Shown here piece by piece: positions 52,336 to 64,000 of a stretch of 64,000 nucleotides of DNA (position 1 is the stretch's first letter; every line of letters starts with the position of its first letter). The position numbers were made by a program, and so were the translations under genes. Below the pieces are notes generated by a model. The model ran no database searches. It had not been told where the DNA came from and saw nothing but the letters and a program-made list of their open reading frames with translations. Origin of the DNA: Pomacea canaliculata (Eukaryota; Mollusca; Gastropoda; Architaenioglossa; Ampullariidae); the NCBI RefSeq assembly GCF_003073045.1, contig NC_037601.1, forward strand, positions 3,317,872-3,381,871, in the 5' to 3' direction.

Positions 52336-52509
52336 AAAAAGGATACAAAGAAGGGGACACAAGGCTTAGCTGGATACAACAGTTGCATGGAGGATAACAA
52401 ATCTTACACACCATCGACAGAAACAGTTTGTATGTACAAGCTAAATTGATTTCCACAATGTAAAACAATTGAAATACCAATGTCTGTAACAATACAAGAG
52501 CAAAGCTGA

Positions 52510-55500
52510 TTATTTCCGTTTTGTATTCACGTATCCAACTTCTGCCTGTGTTCTCAAAGCTGAAACTGGAGAGTGAGTCCTAACATAGCCCCCTGTGGCA
52601 AACATCCGGAAACCAATCTCCTTGACCCCGAAGTAGGTATCCGCTGCAGCAGGGACTTGTTGACGAGTTGGGAAATCCTCGAATATATGCCATTCGATGA
52701 GAAGCTGGGGAATGGACTGCAATATCGATGAAGTGATGAGGTCTTGTGTGACATTCCATTCATAGCCTTCGATGTCCATCTTGAGCACGGTCAGTTGTTC
52801 CTGTACAGAGATACATGTTGTGACAATGTTGCAGTATTTCACAGTTTTAAACCAAATGTGAACTCCGACCCGGGGCTTAACTCCTGCTACCCACGTCGGC
52901 ATAATCCTGCAGGGGAGCCATGTGTACGATTTTCACACGTCGATCACTCACAAGGGTTCACATCGGTCACTCGCCATCCAATCATCAAGTAGTCAACACC
53001 CACAAGACGGAAGCCACCCCTACTGACCCTCTGCCCCGCCTACAAGTGTGTTGATAGACAGGTGACTAGTCCCTTATCAACAAGCCACCCTACACACTAA
53101 TTGGAGCGATTGTTACTTTCCTGAAAGGTTACCACGTGACAGACTGAGAGTTTTACGTGTTTGTAACCCGAACTTTGAACTCTGACCGAGAATTAAGTCA
53201 GTGACCTGACCTGACCTGACCTGACCTGATCTGACCTGACCAGGTTGGGAAGCAGAAAAAGAAAAGAACACAAAAATTTCTATTTTACAGTGGGATTAAT
53301 TTTTTTAATTCTCCAGTAAACTAAAACTGCTAGTGATGGCAATCTTTAATCAGGTCATGACTAACTAAAGCTACATTTCACGATAACAGAAGCCGGTAGA
53401 ACAAGTTGCTAATTTTGAACAAATAAAATGAAAATAAATTTGACAAAATTCATGAATTCAACTCACCTTTTTGTGTCCAAGCTGGTCTAGGATGGACTGA
53501 AGGCGTTTCATTTGCCAACCGTTGGGAGCCTTCCGTCTCCTCACATAATCATCTATATGAGGCATGTAGTGGTCGTCGTCCTTATCGCTGATGCCAATGC
53601 GCTTGAAGAAAACACGGTCCCCGCGCTTGTGGTCCTGTGTGTCCATCATGCTGCAAGATGACAAACAGACATTACTGTGGATTTGAGTCTGACAGCCGAA
53701 TACATTATATGTAAGATGGATATTTGGCAAAACATCTCAGTTGGCGATATTGATGAAGTATACATCAAGTTTGGGCCACAAAAAAACAAACAAACAAAAA
53801 AAAAAAAAAGAAAAGAAAGGACTGAGTGAAGATTTTTACCTGGGGTCGAAGGAATAGACTGTACACCCCACATTTGCCATGGCATCATCGAAGCGAAAAT
53901 CGTAGTCTATTCTGAAACAGAGACTTAGTGTCAGTCTACTCTAGTCTGTCTTGACATTCTTTTCACTCCTCTCTAGTCTGTTCATAGAAGATCAGACAGT
54001 GAATTTAATTTTATATTCACTGTAACTATCTTCATTGCTTGGGAAAGGAAAGAAACATACTTTGTATCCAAGAGATGATTGGTCCGACATTTAACTGGCT
54101 GTACATATGGTGATGTACATGTAGTGATGTACATATGGTGTACATGTAGTGATGTATAGGTAATGATGTACGTGTAGGGATGTATATGTGGTGATGTACA
54201 TGTGGCACTTTTTTTTAGTAAGCCTGATTTATGTGACGGAAGCATAGCAAGGATACCATGAGAAGAAACTCTTGCAAAACTAGTTGTCTCCCATAGATTA
54301 TAAAAGGAAACAACTAATTTACCGAACTACATCATGTCTTTTGTTTTGTTGATTGTCTTTTTTGAGGGGTTGGTAAACATCCTGTACAGTTAGTTAAAGA
54401 GAGATAACTCCATCCTTGCCAAAACGAACCGAAAATCTAATCATTCGAATTGGCTTTTGTTTGAGAGTTCTGAGAGATGAAAACATCGATGAGACTTTTT
54501 GTGTGAGAACGGTAGGTGGCGCGGGTGTAGCTGATGGGGTGGCTGTGGATGGAGGCCCAGATGGCGCTCACGTGCTGACTTACCCAAAAGAGTACACGAT
54601 GCATCCGGTGGAGGGCACCAGGTTGTTGTCGAAGCACACGGGCCAGTTGCTCATCATTCGCTTGTCTTTACAGCTAAAATCTGTCGTGGACCAGTCGCTG
54701 AAACCGAACTCACTTAAAATAACGATTTGTTTTTGTCCTGCCTGGAAAAAATGCTTTTAAGGTATAATTATATTAGCTAGATGCTTCACAGTATTAAAAC
54801 TCAAATAATTAAGCGAATGCAACCAATATTAAATTGTAATCCTATAAATGTATTCATACTTATAAGATTATGAAGTCTGTGATACCTTTCCATGTCGCAG
54901 ATAATACCCCACCATGGAATCGGTGAGCATTTTCTTGCATAACCTGTAGATATAAAATGTGTAACAGAGAGGCAATGAAGAAATCACGGGTCGTAACAGA
55001 ACTCAGTTTTTATTTCCGTAATGCACTCCTCCCCATTTTTGAACAGAGAGTGATGATGTTTTATCCTCTTTATAGTATAAACCAGTGTTGTCCATAGGAA
55101 TGGGAATCCCATGGGAATCCCATGGGAAACGTCCCATGGGATGGGATGGGATGGGACAGCACACATTTGTATTTCCCATGGTAGTCGATACTTGATATTG
55201 CAAAATAAATTTACTGTTATTTCATTCATCAAGGATTTAAATCTTTCCTCTGAATCATCTATTGTATGTGAAGTAGCAGGAATTATAGAACAAAAGCCGA
55301 AAAGTGGTTTTCAGTGTTGTCCATAGGATTGTTAATACCATGGGAATCCCATGGGAAACGTCCCGTGGGATGGGACGGGATGGGACAGGCATAAATTGCC
55401 ATGGGACGGGATGGGATGGGATAGAAAAATATGTCCCATGGACAGCCCTGGTATAAACCTTAATCTGCTTCATGTTTTAGGATGGAGAATATCAATATTA

Positions 55501-55730
55501 TTTGTACAGGAAGACCACTCACTTCTCCATGCAACACACACGTCCATGCCGGCCTTTTCTTCACATGGAGGTAGAGGTGCATATGCAGGTGCATACGGAG
55601 GCAAAGATGGAGGTGGAGACTCGATGATGTATCGCAGTGGAACGAACGTGTACACGAGTGCAACCGTCACAAGTGTTGGAACTATGAAAAGACAGATTCG
55701 TGTTGTCCTACTTGTGCTGCTGATCATCAT
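52510..55730 (-). CDS. METTL24-like SAM methyltransferase, copy 7 (intact, diverged)
   Basis: Most diverged and probably oldest-lineage copy. Exons: 55523-55730, 54886-54943, 54584-54697, 53840-53911, 53467-53650 and 52510-52800, total 927 nt, 308 residues. Start: the first of two ATGs (MMISSTSRTTR), 3 nt after an acceptor CAG. Membrane anchor about 12-32, then a proline-rich stem (SPPPSLPPYAPAYAPLPP, about 38-55) absent from the other copies. PWWGIICDME is in exon 2, which is one codon shorter than elsewhere (58 nt). CIVYSFG ends at 127, GCTVYSFDP about 142-150, HKRGDRVFF about 157-165, LKMDIEGYEW about 218-227, IEWHIF 247-252, C-terminus NTKRK. Donors are more canonical (GTGAGT in exons 1 and 5) and the last acceptor has an ordinary pyrimidine context instead of the GTT repeat. 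Substrate unknown. Confidence 0.88.
53205..53241. repeat. TGACC pentanucleotide repeat
   Basis: Tandem CTGAC units with one variant (GATCT) in the last intron of copy 7. Confidence 0.9.
54095..54206. repeat. GATGTACATGTGGT-like imperfect tandem repeat
   Basis: Seven or so units of GTGATGTACATGTA with variation in the exon 3-4 intron of copy 7. It translates as tyrosine/threonine/serine repeats, not a protein. Confidence 0.85.
55083..55450. mobile_element. hAT-type MITE in first intron of copy 7, 368 bp
   Basis: Left end CAGTGTTGTCCATAGGA, right end in reverse complement CAGGGCTGTCCATGGGA. Perfect 8-bp duplication GTATAAAC at 55075-55082 and 55451-55458. The left terminal sequence recurs internally at 55311, and both halves carry CCCATGGGAATCCCATGGGA and GGGATGGGATGGG, so the element is an internal tandem duplication of its end or a nested insertion of the same family. 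Confidence 0.9.
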
Positions 55731-55785
55731 TTTCTGAAGAAAAAAAAGCAAAATATTGTCTGTTAAGAAAACATATAATAAAGGG

Positions 55786-55958
55786 GGCAAGCTTGCTACA
55801 CTAGGGGCTAGCTTTGCTACACTAGGGGCTAGCTTGACTAGGGCTAGCTCGGCTGCCCTAGGGGCTAGCTTGGCTACACTAGGAGCTAGCTTGGCTACAC
55901 TAGGGGCTAGCTTGCTACACTAGGAGCTAGCTTGGCTACACTAGGGACTAGCTTGGCT
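55786..55958. repeat. ~21-bp minisatellite, GGGGCTAGCTTGGCTACACTA
   Basis: About eight imperfect tandem units, each with a GCTAGC palindrome. It lies about 55 bp 5' of exon 1 of copy 7, in its upstream intron or promoter region. Confidence 0.9.
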
Positions 55959-57819
55959 TCTTCGGTCGATTCTCTACGCCATGCAACACGTGTGAGGACG
56001 GAGGTGAAGGCGATGCACACCAACGAATATACAAAGCACCCTCCTCGTACTTGTGTTCTTCACACTGATCACAAAGTGTTAACACAGTTTCGTTGCTTGC
56101 AACACAAGAAAGTTATTATTTGCGGGCTATCCTTACAAGATGATGACTTTTGTTTGAAAAGTTCCTTTCAAGTGTTGAACTCAAGCGATCCTGTGGACAA
56201 AACCTCTTTTCACTCGATTTTAGGATGTTGATACCAGGCTGAAGAAAAAAGAGCTTTATCGTTATATAACGAACGCAAACGCCATTTTGATAACCTTATG
56301 CATGCAGCATCATTTCAAAACCATTAAAATGTCAAATACTAGCTATACTTACACTAATCATTTCTGGAAGGTGTTTGAACAGTAAGCAAGGGTTCATCAA
56401 TCAACATTTATCTAACACGTCTCACAATGACTTTTTTATTTTGCTTCACAGACAGAAGCAATCATGGCGCACTTTGTTAGTGACCATTGATAAAAAAGTA
56501 AAATTTAAAAAAATTTGTAGCCCAACAGCAAATTATAAGCTGGTATATACATGACTGGAGGTATACAAACATTGTACATTAAAACAATGTATAAAAATCA
56601 GTGGGTTTGTTCTTGACTGACTATTGATATCATAAGGAAACGGCTTTATTGTACAGCTTAACCAAAATATATAATATATTATATACATGATGGAAGGGAA
56701 GTAAACAACAGAAACAGCAAAGTGAAATGCTATTTATCTACCAGTACAGCTTGCTTTGTGTCTACAAACACAGTACTGACATGAAGTACTAACGGCTACA
56801 TTTTCAGCCTCACATAAAAATAATGTATCAATAATAGTTTGTGTTCCTTGCATATAATTGCTCCTGTAGGACATTCACTACAAGAAAGAAGTGTCCCAGA
56901 AAGAAAGTGGCCAAACCTTTCAAAGTTTTTCTATCGAATCTAATGCTTTATGTATGTGGTTAAGCTGGTGGTTACCCTGGTGTGGTTATCTGACATTAAA
57001 AGGCAGAATCTAAAGTTGAATTACAGTGCAACATTTTCAGGAATGTTTTCTTTTTGTAAATGGTAATACTTTGGACAGACAAATAAGAAGAACATTTCTG
57101 CATCTTGTTTCATACAAATGGATCTTTTTTTGTTTACTGTAAAATCTGTGAGGTTTTTCTTACAAACTGACACACAATATTTAGCAGGTTAGAAGTCCTG
57201 TGACTATAGCAAATAATAACTAAATAAATAAATAAACTCTTTACCAGCCCTCTTCCATGGCAGGACATCAAAGATGTTTATTCTCACTCACACAAAAATC
57301 CACAGAAAGTTTTATAAAGTTCATTCCGATGTCATCTATTCAGCAGTTTTTCAAGCACATTAAGTGAGATCACTGGTCTGTTAAGTAAAATCCAAAGAAA
57401 GATTTCTGTAAATATGAAATTCTATACACTCGCCCCCTTCACATCAGGTGTGATATCCTTCAATATCCAGGTTGTATATGCTGGCTCGGAGATACTATCG
57501 TGGGAAATAGCTTTCTTTCTTCTCTCGAAAAGTTGAAAGCTACCACCGATGCATATCCAGTGCAACACTTCTTTCTCTCGGCTGTTAATGGTTTAGACTT
57601 GGCGACACCTTCATTGAATTAATTTTTTCACTTTATATACAAAACCTTTCTTTCATTCCCAACTTTCTTTGGCGCTTTCTCTCTCCCCAGTTCTCGGAGG
57701 TAAAAACTCGTTTTTTTAAACCATTCAGACCATTCTACTGATATTCATCACGCGTGCATTCGTTTCAATACAGTTGCTGCTATAATATTATCACTAATAA
57801 TACTAATAATGAAAATTTG
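55959..57819. other. 5' flank of copy 7, nothing recognised
   Basis: AT-rich, no methyltransferase exon, RNA gene or transposon ends seen. A 99-codon frame at 55932-56231 has no motif I know. Confidence 0.45.
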
Positions 57820-57824
57820 GTTAA

Positions 57825-57965
57825 ATACGGATGACTGGTTAAAACGCTTAACACCTTTACAGTGAAAGGCGCTGGGTTCAGATCCCGTCTCGGAACACTT
57901 TGTTTATGTGACATGTGTTAGGGAACGAGGGTTTTCTCCATGCTTTGAAACTGTTAACATCACAG
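57825..57965 (+). mobile_element. tRNA-derived SINE fragment
   Basis: GATGACTGGTTAAAACGCTTAAC resembles a Pol III A box and GGGTTCAGATCCCGTCTCGG a good B box, about 40 bp apart. The middle (TTTACAGTGAAAGG) matches the SINE at 25984, so it is an older member of that family. No A-rich tail is clear. It does not fold as a complete tRNA. Confidence 0.6.
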
Positions 57966-59557
57966 ACTTAATTTTCCCACTAATTTTAAAGACTTTCCCA
58001 TTACTCTATCAAACTTCAAAAAGTCTGCACATCTGTTTTCTTGCATTTGTGTACCTCAGTTACTTTAAATCACAGTTGTTGATTTAAAAAAATGTTGTGG
58101 CTTTGCATGATGATGCACTGCAAAGAGATAAGTAATACAGGGTTAATGAGAGTTTTGAAAGTCTAAAGTGGTCATGAATTTTAACAGTTTGCAGTGCACT
58201 GTTTCATTCTGTCTCTGCAAATTATAAGCTTAATGTTATGGTCACTTCTGCAAAACTCTGTCTAGCCTGGTTTTAATATAGAGTTTTATGCTTTTCAGTT
58301 CATTCTTCTTTCTGCACACGTGCGCACACACTGATTGACAAAACAGGAAGTCAGATGCTTCAGTGCTTTTGAGCAAATTATACTTCATTGATGTATATTT
58401 TACATTTTTCATTAATTAAAGTAGTTGTATGGGAAATGTTAAAATAGGATTTGAAAGAAGTCTATAATTTAGTTTAGCCATACCTACATTACCCCTGGAC
58501 TTAACAATACATGGGGAAATGAAAAACAAGTTGTATCCCTTGGGTAATTTGTGGAAGATGAGATTAATTAAGAACAATGTAGGGAGGGATATATTACTGG
58601 CACTATATTATAGCTTTATAGGGTTAGGTAACTCAATCTTATAAACAAACTCAAAACAATAGATATCTACTCCTGTTCTCAACACATTTTTAACTTCCCA
58701 GATTAACATATCTTGAATTTTTCAAAATGTTACACCAGTAAATACATTCCGTGATACACACCAAAAGTACTGAATATGATAGACAGACCAAAACAAAATA
58801 CACATATTCAATCTCCTCTCATAACCATAAAATAGTTTTCTACATTATCATCAAATGATAAGTCTGAAATGTAGGAAACCGTTCCTTTATAAGTTTGTGC
58901 ACACAAATTATGAGTGAAGTTAATCTTCACCTGTCCGTTATATCTACTTTGGGCAGAAACAACAAAAATATGATCACATGGCATGAGGTCAAACCAATAT
59001 TTCTCTACCCAGTCCTTTCACTTTGAGAAAAGAAGGACAAAGCTCGTTGATTCTGAAATTACTCAGTTATCAAACAACATCCTTACTGTAAGATTTTGTG
59101 TCTCGTAGCAGTGTAGTAATCCACACTTGACAGTAGTACTGTACGAATAAACAATTCACAATATTTACATGTATATGGCTGTTGGCAATATTTCCGCAAT
59201 CACAATGATGATGATGTCACACCACTTCTGTTTGATTCATTGACCGCAAGTCTGGGCTCGCATGGAGTTCAAGACCGTCATGCTTTGCCCGGGTATTATT
59301 CATGGCCTCGCCCCAATCAATGTGTAACCAGGTGAGTTGGCTCTGCCCACCCAGGGTTTCTCTCTGTCCCGTGTATCAGACTGAGAGGTTCGGCCGTCAC
59401 TCATTCTCTGTCTCTGGCCCTGCATCTGATGGACAGGCTGCGTGTTTTCCTGTCTACACTTACAACCTGTCTCTCCACCCCGACTATTACTTTCTCCACA
59501 TTCTGTGTTCTGTCATATTCCTGGCAATGTAGTCTACACAAATGAACACAAACAAGC
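57966..59557. other. Non-coding stretch
   Basis: Mostly AT-rich with no recognised gene. 59224-59340 is locally GC-rich with GAGTTCAAGACCGTC, faintly like a B box, possibly another SINE end; I cannot confirm it. Confidence 0.4.
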
Positions 59558-59565
59558 ACATACAT

Positions 59566-60016
59566 CAGGGGTGGGCATAGTTTTTTTTTGCAGATGTCTT
59601 GGGATCGGCCCGTCTACTAAAATGTGGAGTTCACTTTTGTTATCCCCTAGGTTAATTACATTGAAATTTAATTTATTAAGTTCAGCATATTTGAAATTAG
59701 CAATCTGTCACATTCTAACACAAAGTACAAAGATACAAAACAACATGGCCGACGTGTCGGGTGGAGTCGTCAAAGAACATCGGGGTGGTGCCTTCAAAGG
59801 TAAGACTGGTTTAAAGTTTTATTGTGAGCGAATTCAAACAGCTTCACTTTACACAATACATTCTGTAAGTGAAGGCCATTATGTACTCATTTGTTCTCCA
59901 TTCTATTATCACTAGGTGTGTTGTGTAATTACCTGGCCTGGTTTTTTTTTTACCTGCCCGCCTCATTGTTCAGATTTTGAGACCGACCTGCAAAAAGAAA
60001 ACTTTGGCCGCCCCTG
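59566..60016. mobile_element. hAT-type MITE, 451 bp
   Basis: Left end CAGGGGTGGGCATAGTTTTT followed by TGCAGA; right end in reverse complement CAGGGGCGGCCAAAGTTTTC followed by TGCAGG. Target duplication ACATACAT (59558-59565) and ACATAAAT (60017-60024), 7 of 8 matching. An interior frame starts MADVSGGVVKEHRGG; I do not recognise it and do not claim a transposase. Confidence 0.88.
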
Positions 60017-60024
60017 ACATAAAT

Positions 60025-62795
60025 TCTACTCGCACATTTCAAAGACTAGACTTCGCTTCACTCTCACTTACACACGGCTCTGGAAGGGGATTGAGGGAAA
60101 GGGGAACAAAATAACAAGTTCTTTGTTTGGGTGGCTGCTCACTGTCGCTGTGCACGGAAACAGACAATGAAGCCAATAGGTTTTATTTCATACAAGACAC
60201 AGAAGGTAACATAAAACCCTGCACTCTGAGGCCAGTGAAAAAAAAGTCTAGAAATACAGCTCCCAGGTACAGGGTGAGTATTTGGAAAATAATTCCATCA
60301 ATGTATAGAATATTGGTGAAAATTTTGAAAATATACTACTAATAATAATATGACACTGAAAGTCTATAGCAGAGAATATATTTCTTATTGTCTCTAAAGA
60401 CTTGAAATACAGATGCTCTGTAAGCGGACTAAAGAGATGTCCATACCCCGGCTCTGTGTCTTAAAAACCTTTGTCCGTGTTATCTAAATTCAACACTGAT
60501 GACACCCCGTGGCTAAAATATAAAGAGGACAAACAATCTTCCACAAGTATTTTAACCGACGGGGCATTTCCTACTTCGCATTTCCTTGGTCTCAGTAATA
60601 TCTGTATGGCTCTATAGACAAAGCTTTAGTCTACTTAAACCATAATTTTAAAAAAAGGAGAAAAATTTATGAAAACAAATGGGGAATTATATGTTAGAAC
60701 AAAGCAAAATGCATACACAGTAAGGTCACCAGTAAATCTACTAGAACTAAAAAAAAATCTACACACATTCTTCTTAACAAGAAAACTGTTTTCCGTTTTA
60801 AAATATTAAAAATTATTATGAAACCGCAACACATACCTATAGATGATATTGTGTTGTCCTGTAAAGTCAGCCAATACAAGCAAGAATAAATCTGTAAACA
60901 GGTTTGAAGAGAATACAACACACTGGAGCTCGTTGGTATGATGGGTGGCAATGTTTTTCACACAAACAGGAAGTGCAGGGTAGTCGGGTACTGTCTGCTC
61001 CAGGGGGCGCTCGCTGCACGGGTGGATAGAAGGACAAAGAACGCAGTTTGGCACAGGGTGGGTCTGTCTGTGTGTTCAGGTGCACCCAAGCGCATATATT
61101 GCGGCACCAGGTGAGTGTGATTATTGCTTTGTTGAGAAACGGTTTGCGAAAGGGAGCTAAGAAAAAAACAAGATGTGAGAGCAGGAAGAAAAAAATTCCT
61201 TTTGCGACTTAATCTAGCCGAGAGGAGAACATTTACCGAAACGAATCCTAGATATGCTGTTGCAGGGTAGATGTTAGGCGGAAACAAAACCCAGAAATGA
61301 GTATATAGAGGGTTATAATCGAAATGATAATTTGAAGGAGTTATGAATTAGAAGTAACAAAATGGACTTACAGACATCTGCAAAAGATGATTTCACAATG
61401 CGTGGTGTCGAATCATTTTTTCTCCAATGTTTACACGCGAGTGTTCTGACCTCTTCCGTTAATTTACGATCGCAAACATTTGACAAGAGGGAACAGGCCC
61501 TGCATATAAAGACATGCACCCGGACATAAAGATGTGGAGTGTGAACAGTTATATTGTCAGCTGTGAATCCTATTCCCTGTTCTATTCCCCGCTAACCCTA
61601 ACCCTGACATAAGACCTACAAACGGACTGATATCAACTGATCTCAGTATCGTGTATTTTCTTGCATGTATGCCAACAATCAGTCAAAAATAATGTAGCAG
61701 TTAGGAAGATAATTATATTTGAGGTTGCAAAATATAATAAGACAGAATAGATGGGAGGGAACGAAAATTCAGAACATGATTCGTGTCCCCTGAGTTGTTG
61801 ATGGACATCAGGACGATGTGCTGGTAACTTCTAGTAGTGGCTTAATTTTTCTTTTAGCTGTTTAAAACCTTTCGAAATAAATGCCTGATTATGCCCTGTA
61901 ATCTTGAAGCCAATTATACATATCCAGCAATGACACTTTAAATTTTGTAGTGGTTGAAGCAGAAAATTCCCCTTTCGTTTCTTCATCAAATAATGTTACT
62001 TGCAAGCTGAACATGACTGACTGCTTCTTTCCAACACAGAAAGCCTTTTGTTTTCTCAATCTCATCCCATGGTCATGTGCAGAACAGTTTAAAGCCTTCA
62101 ATCTATTAGGTAATCAGTTTTATAAAAATGCAGTGCACACACAAATTGTAAACTGTTTTCAAATAATTTTTGTAACTAGGATAGAATTGTTTAAACCAGA
62201 TTTTCGTTCCCGTCACAATAAATTGTTATGTGCGTTTGTTCCGCGCACCTGAATGACATAAGAGTTGTATAAATAATAACTGAGCAGCTTACAGTAATAC
62301 AACTCAACTGCAGACATCAAGTACAGTAGATGTCAACAAACTGCGGTATACAATGTCACTGACAAAGATGATATTCAAAGTTGGTACAGGGGGGTGCTCG
62401 TGTCTGCGCATGAGTTATCTCCGATGACTTCAATGGAGGAATTATCTTTAAACTGTCATTTGCTTAACTTTCTTGGTTATCCCACCCCGGGGATTTGTCA
62501 TGCTGCTCCCTGAACAGACGAGGGTAAGTCCACAGTAAATACCCGGCTTTGTCCACAGTGTGCCACTCGTTATGTAGGTAATAAAATCCTAGTGCGATAG
62601 GGTTAGATACTTGCCTGCAATACCCGACAACATCCGGGTGCTGAATGGCCTGGGACAAGGTGTGCATTGGGTAGTGGGGTGGATGTTTCAATGGGATTAC
62701 AGAGGAGGAGGGGCGGCCTTGTATCTTGAGATTGTGTGCTAAACTCTGTTTATTTTTAGCATGTCTCTTTACAAGTCCAGGACTCTGTGTCCACC

Positions 62796-62827
<32 letters not shown>

Positions 62828-64000
62828 TACCGTTGAATGTAAACATTAATGAAGGCTGATGAATAGTTAAATTTTCAGACTATTTTCAGAACCAATTACC
62901 GACTAGTACATGTTGATCACTTTGTTGCAAAGTGTGGTGATAATTAATTAGTGGACACAGGTTTTTTTTACGAAATACTTATAATATGAAAAGTAGTAAG
63001 AACAGTGGATGGTTACAAATAATTAGGCATAATTACTGAGGATCAACTTACTTGTGAAGCTCATGGAGACGAGTGTTAAACCTGTGCCTGGACTGTGAGA
63101 AAGATGAAGTCTTTGTGCGCCTAGAACATCTGTGAAATATTAAACACCTCTGTGTGTATGCAGCATCCACACATTCGGTCGAGCTTGCTGGGGGATACAT
63201 TGCAAAGTTAGACAAACACAAACTGAACAAGAGCGACAATAGAAAAACAGGAGAGAAGGTGTTGACAGGTGTCGCGTGTCGGCGATTGTGTCGCAGTTCC
63301 GTGTTGTGCTTACCGTACTGTGTTGGCCTGTTGGCGGGTGTGCGCGCGCGGATGAGGGGGATCAAGGGACAGTTCACGCGGTCCTTGTGTAACCCTATTC
63401 GTCTCGCGAGCCCAAGAGCCCTGACCCACGGCGACTGTAGTTGTAGCCAACCACTCGCAAGCACTCCGGCAAGAACTTGACATGATACCTATAAGTGGTA
63501 ATTTAGAGTTCCTAGGGCTACAACCACCCGTTACCTGCACTCATGCACCCCGGCTGCAATCCACATTTCAATCAACTCCCGGATACATGAACTCAGATGC
63601 CTATACTGCTTTCCTTTTTCCAGTGTCAGACAAAATACTTTCATGAAAAGGATGAATAAAGGTATTTTGTATTTGTATCGTACTCAGGATCATTCTCTGG
63701 GTGTAATTTCTACCCGTTTGCGTGCAGCCACTGATGGCAGCTGTGTTTGTGCGGGTCAGGGTGAGGAAGACGAGACGGAGTGGGGTAGGGGATGGTATGG
63801 GCACTGATTGCTTGGGACCAGATAGCTTCCTTTGTAGTTTCAGGTGCAGTTTTAAGGCTTGGAAATGAAAAGTTATGGCTTATGAAGCCTAATAACATGT
63901 CTCGGGAGAGGAAGGGTAGGTTGGCGGGTGGTTGCCGGGGACGAACAAAGTAGCTTTTTGGTTTCTTCTTTTACGACCACTTACAGTTATGCAGGTGTTG
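60025..64000. other. Right-end stretch, no supported gene
   Basis: No recognisable exon. Notable composition: a CCA/TCA run at 62790-62827 and a CpG-rich patch at 63250-63480 (GTGTCGCGTGTCGGCG, GTGCGCGCGCGGATG), which could be a promoter or first exon of a gene beyond the window. A 75-codon minus-strand frame at 62464-62691 has balanced composition but no known motif. Confidence 0.4.

Larger units (their letters stand above)
48901..52509. other. Spacer between copies 6 and 7
   Basis: Contains the 563-bp palindrome (49428-49990), the candidate leader segment (51470-51647) and LINE remnants (51716-52335). At 50501-50520 a palindrome GGTGACCTCAGGTCACC resembles an everted pair of nuclear-receptor half-sites; its use is unknown. 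I see nothing else recognisable. Confidence 0.55.

Noticed and set aside
57825..57900. Possible functional tRNA gene
   Set aside because: A and B boxes are present but paired stems do not form; better explained as a SINE.
61596..61612. Telomere-like CTAACCCTAACCCTGA
   Set aside because: Only two units; far too short to indicate a telomere.
62464..62691. 75-codon minus-strand frame with balanced amino-acid composition
   Set aside because: Not recognised as any family and without clear splice sites; could be an exon or repeat but I cannot support it.

Overview
The window is non-coding-rich animal DNA: AT-rich, intron-bearing genes with GT-AG splice sites, many microsatellites, LINE, SINE, hAT and Harbinger remnants. 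A tRNA-derived SINE, long CTGT microsatellites and the gene family suggest a lophotrochozoan, probably a mollusc; this is inference. There is no sign of bacterial, phage or CRISPR content.

The main content is a head-to-tail array on the minus strand of eight copies of one six-coding-exon gene. It encodes a small type II membrane protein with a METTL24-like (FkbM-type superfamily) SAM-methyltransferase domain. I number them 0 to 7 from left to right. Copy 0 (1-1471) is cut by the window edge. Copies 1 to 7 lie at 8513-11584, 15246-19525, 22881-25788, 32346-36124, 41471-44667, 46348-48895 and 52510-55730. Each copy reads: exon 1, membrane anchor; exon 2, a 61-nt exon with a PWWG motif; exon 3, a cysteine-containing segment ending in YSFG; exon 4, SAM motif region ending YSFDP; exon 5, HKRGDRVFF...GISDKDDD; exon 6, LKxDIEGYEW...EWHxF plus the C-terminus.

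Joining exons by hand shows copies 1, 6 and 7 fully open (291, 291 and 308 residues). Copies 0, 2, 3, 4 and 5 carry frameshifts or damaged splice sites, mostly in exons 2 to 4, although exons 1, 5 and 6 remain open in copies 2 to 5. Copy 7 is the most diverged and probably represents an older lineage. Copies 1 to 4 share long flanks and arose by duplication of multi-kilobase units, with copies 3 and 4 the closest pair over their 5' flanks. Copies 5 and 6 form another pair.

Duplicated units give natural 'empty sites' for transposon insertions. Hence a solo-LTR-like element, a SINE and several hAT-type MITEs can be bounded exactly, most with 7- to 8-bp target duplications. A 563-bp near-perfect palindrome with TTAA ends sits between copies 6 and 7, and one arm of the same family lies inside introns of copies 1, 2 and 4. 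A roughly 180-bp segment with a splice donor is found only upstream of intact copies 1 and 6, and is a candidate leader exon or promoter.

The left flank (1.5-8.5 kb) and the right flank (55.8-64 kb) contain repeats and transposon debris but no gene I can support.
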